9,711 nucleotides of DNA. Origin: CAKSQF01 sp963628435 (GTDB lineage: Bacteria; Bacillota; Clostridia; Oscillospirales; CAG-272). The notes beneath the pieces are model-generated. The model searched no databases. It saw only the letters and a list, made by a program, of their open reading frames with translations, and was not told the DNA's origin. This document shows positions 7,032-9,711 of this stretch, one piece after another. Where the stretch lies: contig CAVGEY010000029.1 in the NCBI GenBank assembly GCA_963628435.1, positions 1 to 9,711 on the forward strand. Reading direction: 5' to 3'. The stretch's first letter is position 1. The number at the start of each line of letters is the position of its first letter. The position numbers and the translations under genes are program-made.

Positions 7032-7964
7032 TTAATCTTTCAGACCTGACGTAACGCTCATTCCCTGCGTGATATATTTCTGTGCAACCGCATAAATAAT
7101 CAGCATAGGGATCAGCGAAATCACAACACCCGCCATACGCAGCGGCCAGTTTTGAGTATAGGGATCAACGAAAAACGCAAGTGCCAACTGCACTGTATAC
7201 ATTCTTGCATCCTGCAGATAAATCAACGGGTTCATATAGTCGTTATAACCGACCATAAACCGCAGAATCCACTGTGCGAGAAGTACGGGTTTTGCAACGG
7301 GCAGCGCGACCTGCACAAAAATTCTGAAATGCCCTGCTCCGTCGACTTTTGCCGCCTGAATCATCATATCCGGAACGGACAGAAAATACTGCCGGAAGAA
7401 GAACAGTGCGGAGACCGAGCCCAACATTTCCGGAACCATCAGCGGAAGCGGGGAGTTCACCCAACCGATTCTGTCATAAATTAAGAATGTCGCAATCATA
7501 TTCATGACGTTCGGGAACATCAGGGTAAACATAAGCACCGAAAACATAAATTTGGATGCACGGAAACGGATTTTCGCAAATGCGTACGCCGCCATGGCAG
7601 ACGACAGAATTCCGATCGTTACCGACGGAACATAAATCAGAATGGTGTTGACAAGGCCTCTGATAACAGTTGCGTCACCGGTTCTCGTAAACAGAACATC
7701 GTAATAGGATTTGAATGAAATCCCGAGTTCGGGCCACCAGTGAAATTCCGCATAGTTCGCCTCCATTTCCGAGGTCAGTGAGGTGATAATCAGAATATAG
7801 AAAGGTGCCAGCACAATCAGTCCGATTAAAATTGTCAGAATGTAATCGAGAGGCGAATTTCGTTTTAAGCGTTTGCGTTTTTTAGGCTTTTCGGCTTCCG
7901 TTTTTTTCGGTGCTTCGGGAGAAAGCGTCGGAGTTTCCTGCGACAAAATGTCCTGATCATTCAT
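7032..7964 (-). CDS. Sugar ABC transporter permease, MalG/CarB type
   Basis: A 310-residue inner-membrane permease of the CUT1 (binding-protein-dependent carbohydrate) family. A charged, Pro- and Lys-rich cytoplasmic tail (residues 1-37) precedes the first membrane segment at about 40-62. Further hydrophobic segments lie at about 103-130, 138-164, 177-195, 218-238 and 274-296, giving the six-helix MalG plan. The EAA loop that docks on the ATPase reads QAAKVDGAGHFRIFVQVALP at 203-222, close to the family consensus with the AAxxDGA core. The protein ends in SVTSGLKD, similar to the GAVKG-type ends of the family. Start: ATG with AAGGAGG nine bases upstream, overlapping the stop of the partner permease. 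It should form a heterodimeric channel with that partner. Substrate is probably an oligosaccharide released by the co-transcribed glycosidase (inference). The 37-residue tail is longer than usual. Confidence 0.95.
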   Translation of the reverse strand: MNDQDILSQETPTLSPEAPKKTEAEKPKKRKRLKRNSPLDYILTILIGLIVLAPFYILIITSLTSEMEANYAEFHWWPELGISFKSYYDVLFTRTGDATVIRGLVNTILIYVPSVTIGILSSAMAAYAFAKIRFRASKFMFSVLMFTLMFPNVMNMIATFLIYDRIGWVNSPLPLMVPEMLGSVSALFFFRQYFLSVPDMMIQAAKVDGAGHFRIFVQVALPVAKPVLLAQWILRFMVGYNDYMNPLIYLQDARMYTVQLALAFFVDPYTQNWPLRMAGVVISLIPMLIIYAVAQKYITQGMSVTSGLKD

Positions 7965-7973
7965 TTCCGCTCT

Positions 7974-7980
7974 CCTCCTT
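7974..7980 (-). promoter_or_regulatory. Strong ribosome binding site for the second permease
   Basis: AAGGAGG sits nine bases before the ATG at 7964, and its first A is also the last base of the TAA stop of the upstream permease (7982-7980). This overlap supports coupled, equal expression of the two channel subunits. Confidence 0.85.
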
Positions 7981-9119
7981 TACACATCGTAAGTCACCCA
8001 ACGATTGCTCAGACTGAAGTTCAACTTGTTGATGGTAATGATGAAAATCGCCATCATAAACGCAAGTGCACATCCGAGTCCCAGACCGTCGGTTGCCATG
8101 GTCGTAAACGCCATACGGTAGACGTAGTAGCTTAGCGTCACAGCCTTGTAATCCGGTCCGACACCGTTGGTCGTAACGAACTGCATGATTCCCGATTCCT
8201 GTAAAGCGGCAATCAAATCCATTGTCACGATATAAAACAGCGTGGGAGTAATAGCGGGAAGCGTAATCTTCCAGAAAACCTGCCGTTTGGTTGCGCCGTC
8301 CAGTTCGGCAGCCTCGATAGAACTTGACGGAACATTCGCAAGTGCGGCTTGGAGATTGATAATGTTAGTTGCGCGCATCCAAAGAACCATGAGGTTGACG
8401 CTGAACCAGAACCAATCCGGATCACCCATGAAGTTGATCTTATTAAGTCCTATTGCCGAAAGTGCCACGTTGATGATTCCGTAATCCGCCTGCAAAATCC
8501 ACTGCCACATCAGCGTTACGCCGACCGAGGAGCAGAGCGAGGGGAGAAACAGAATAATACGAACCGGCGTATTGACACATTTGCGTATCGGCTTTGCCAT
8601 CAGATTGGCTATAAACACCGACACGATGATACGGAGCGGAACGCTCAGGCAATAGGTTAGTGTGTTGACAAACGCTTTATTGACCATAGACGGAACAAAA
8701 GTACTTCCGGACGGTTCCTGATAAAGCAAAGTCTTGAAATTCTGTAACCCGACAAACGTCGCTTTTGAAATGTCATAGGAATGCAATTCAAACAGTGTCA
8801 TAATCAGCGAGACCGCCGTCGGGAAGAGAACGAAGCATAAAAATCCGATAAACGGGAGCGATGCCATTGCCGTTCCGATCAGATCTTCTTTCAGCTGCGG
8901 TCGGGACAGCTTGTAGCGGACTTTTTTCTCTTTTTTGATACCTGCACGCTTATCATCGATTTTCGTTTTGATGCGATAGGCAAGCATTCCGAAAAGTCCG
9001 AAGACAAGTCCGAGCAAAATCCAGAGGAGTTTGTTGTCATCTCTGATTTCCGCTTCGTCCCAGTTGACAAACATCGACAGCAGATGCAAGGATATCAATA
9101 TTCCTATCAATAAGTACAT
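7980..9119 (-). CDS. Sugar ABC transporter permease, MalF/LplB type
   Basis: The partner channel subunit, 379 residues from the chosen start. The EAA loop EAAELDGATKRQVFWKITLP is at 269-288. Two extra N-terminal membrane segments (about 1-18 and 31-50) and a strongly basic cytoplasmic linker (51-80, with KKEKKVRYK) precede the canonical core, whose first segment starts near residue 83 (TAMASLPFIGFLCFVLFP). The core has about six segments, so about eight in total, which resembles E. coli MalF more than the shorter LplB-type proteins. I chose ATG 9119 because GGGGGA lies just upstream at a normal distance; the frame also reaches a TTG at 9149, but that codon lies in a hairpin and has no good ribosome site. 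It follows the binding-protein gene by 41 bases and precedes the second permease by 15. Confidence 0.93.
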   Translation of the reverse strand: MYLLIGILISLHLLSMFVNWDEAEIRDDNKLLWILLGLVFGLFGMLAYRIKTKIDDKRAGIKKEKKVRYKLSRPQLKEDLIGTAMASLPFIGFLCFVLFPTAVSLIMTLFELHSYDISKATFVGLQNFKTLLYQEPSGSTFVPSMVNKAFVNTLTYCLSVPLRIIVSVFIANLMAKPIRKCVNTPVRIILFLPSLCSSVGVTLMWQWILQADYGIINVALSAIGLNKINFMGDPDWFWFSVNLMVLWMRATNIINLQAALANVPSSSIEAAELDGATKRQVFWKITLPAITPTLFYIVTMDLIAALQESGIMQFVTTNGVGPDYKAVTLSYYVYRMAFTTMATDGLGLGCALAFMMAIFIITINKLNFSLSNRWVTYDV

Positions 9120-9122
9120 AAA

Positions 9123-9129
9123 TCCCCCT
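9123..9129 (-). promoter_or_regulatory. Ribosome binding site deciding the first permease start
   Basis: AGGGGGA followed by TTT and the ATG at 9119. Its G-run begins right at the foot of the hairpin at 9129-9148. It supports the internal ATG over the TTG ten codons earlier. Confidence 0.7.
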
Positions 9130-9148
9130 GACACCGAAACCGGTGTCA
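9129..9148 (-). promoter_or_regulatory. Intergenic RNA hairpin between binding-protein and permease genes
   Basis: Minus-strand TGACACCG, loop GTTT, then CGGTGTCA form a perfect 8-bp stem with a 4-base loop. It is followed by GGGGG and not by a T-run, so it is not a standard terminator. Hairpins in this position in sugar-transporter operons often protect the 3' end of the upstream binding-protein mRNA or trim expression of the permeases; that role is inferred here. The stem touches the permease ribosome binding site. Confidence 0.7.
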
Positions 9149-9160
9149 ACCGATACGCTG

Positions 9161-9711
9161 TCAGTAGGAGAGCAACCGGTTATTTGTGTTTTTGATTGCG
9201 TCTGCTTTCCAGACGCTGTAAGATTGCTTACCGTTACGGACTTCGGAGTTCAGCGGGACAGCCCAGATGTTAATCCATTCATAGTCCTTCATATACCACC
9301 AGTCGCCGGCATTTTCGAACTCCATTGCCTCACCGAACACTTTTACGTTCTTCGGTGCATAGCCCTGGAACTTGATATCGTCCACCAGGTCAAGTTGGTT
9401 GGTGAAAAATCCTCTTTCGGCGGCAATGCTCTGTCCCTGTCTGCTTGCCATCCAAGCCATAAATTCCGCGGCTTCCTGCTTGTGCGGAGATTTTTCACGG
9501 GAAACCATTGCTTTGGAGTTGGACTGACCCGCAACCTTGCCTTTCGCAACAACGGTGTCGCAATTCGGATCGGTCGGATCTTCATATTCCTTGTAAACCG
9601 CGAGCGGTGCAACATCCCATTCCCAGCCGTGAGATTTCATTTGTTCACTGACAGCAGACATATAGGAAGAATATTCCACGAGCATTGCGAGTTTTCCGCT
9701 GTAGAAATAGT
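9161..9711 (-). CDS. Extracellular sugar-binding protein of an ABC transporter, C-terminal part (5' end beyond window)
   Basis: The frame runs from the right window edge to the TGA at 9161, giving 182 residues; the N-terminus, with the expected lipoprotein signal, is outside the window. The visible part has the family 1 solute-binding pattern: YFYSGKLAMLVEYSSYM (FxxGKxAM near the hinge), WEWDVAPLAVYKEYEDP, the SKAMVSREKSPHKQEAAEFMAWMAS segment (typical SxxSKxxEAAwxFlxfl motif), and an aromatic-rich end (GDWWYMKDYEWINIWAVPLN) that could line a sugar pocket. It delivers sugar to the two permeases encoded directly downstream. The ORF contains an internal Met at 9685 but this is not the true start, because similarity to the family continues upstream to the window edge. 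Usual family length is about 400-550, so more than half is missing. Confidence 0.92.
   Translation of the reverse strand, partial: YFYSGKLAMLVEYSSYMSAVSEQMKSHGWEWDVAPLAVYKEYEDPTDPNCDTVVAKGKVAGQSNSKAMVSREKSPHKQEAAEFMAWMASRQGQSIAAERGFFTNQLDLVDDIKFQGYAPKNVKVFGEAMEFENAGDWWYMKDYEWINIWAVPLNSEVRNGKQSYSVWKADAIKNTNNRLLSY

Noticed and set aside
9129..9148. Intrinsic transcription terminator
   Set aside because: The stem is followed by GGGGGATTT and not by a T-run, and a translated gene of the same pathway starts immediately after it.
9120..9149. TTG start for the MalF-type permease, adding ten residues
   Set aside because: The codon is part of the hairpin stem and no good Shine-Dalgarno precedes it, whereas the ATG at 9119 has GGGGGA at normal spacing.

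Overview
The window looks like part of a glycan-uptake and glycan-degradation operon from an anaerobic Bacillota, probably a gut or rumen Clostridia. The clues are strong AAGGAGG-type ribosome binding sites, lipoprotein signal peptides with a G-C lipobox, a CUT1-type sugar ABC transporter with no ATPase gene beside it, and a C-terminal module rich in TPATCT / CxxCG motifs that is common in Clostridia surface proteins. The taxonomic call is inference; there is no rRNA or other marker here.

Every supported gene lies on the minus strand, so transcription runs from the right end to the left. In that order they are: the C-terminal part of an extracellular solute-binding lipoprotein (to 9161, cut by the window edge); a MalF/LplB-type permease (9119 to 7980); a MalG/CarB-type permease (7964 to 7032); a GH43-like lipoprotein glycosidase with a C-terminal discoidin-like domain (6988 to 4823); and a giant modular lipoprotein (4821 to beyond position 1) that is open for 1607 codons with no stop. 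Gaps are 41, 15, 43 and 1 nt, so this is very likely one transcript. No stretch over 300 bases lacks a gene, and I see no internal promoter or intrinsic terminator.

The giant lipoprotein is the main point of interest. Its visible part carries a CBM9-like domain, a second beta-rich (ConA-like) region, an InlB-B-like repeat, a carboxypeptidase-regulatory-like domain, then three LamG/ConA-like domains separated by two copies of a beta-domain linker, and a Cys-rich tail. No catalytic domain was recognised. Two directly adjacent 1011-bp in-frame units (1280-2290 and 269-1279) encode the last two linker + LamG-like modules. In each, a 419-bp block is identical base for base, while the remaining 592 bp differ at roughly 65 positions by hand count. 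That sharp contrast suggests recent gene conversion or unequal recombination confined to one domain.

Working model (inference): the giant lipoprotein and the GH43-like lipoprotein sit on the outer face of the cell membrane, capture and trim a polysaccharide, and pass oligosaccharides to the solute-binding protein and two permeases, with energy from an ATPase encoded elsewhere. Smaller features include a hairpin between the binding-protein and first permease genes that argues for a later permease start, and a 15-bp tandem duplication of the Shine-Dalgarno region in front of the GH43-like gene.
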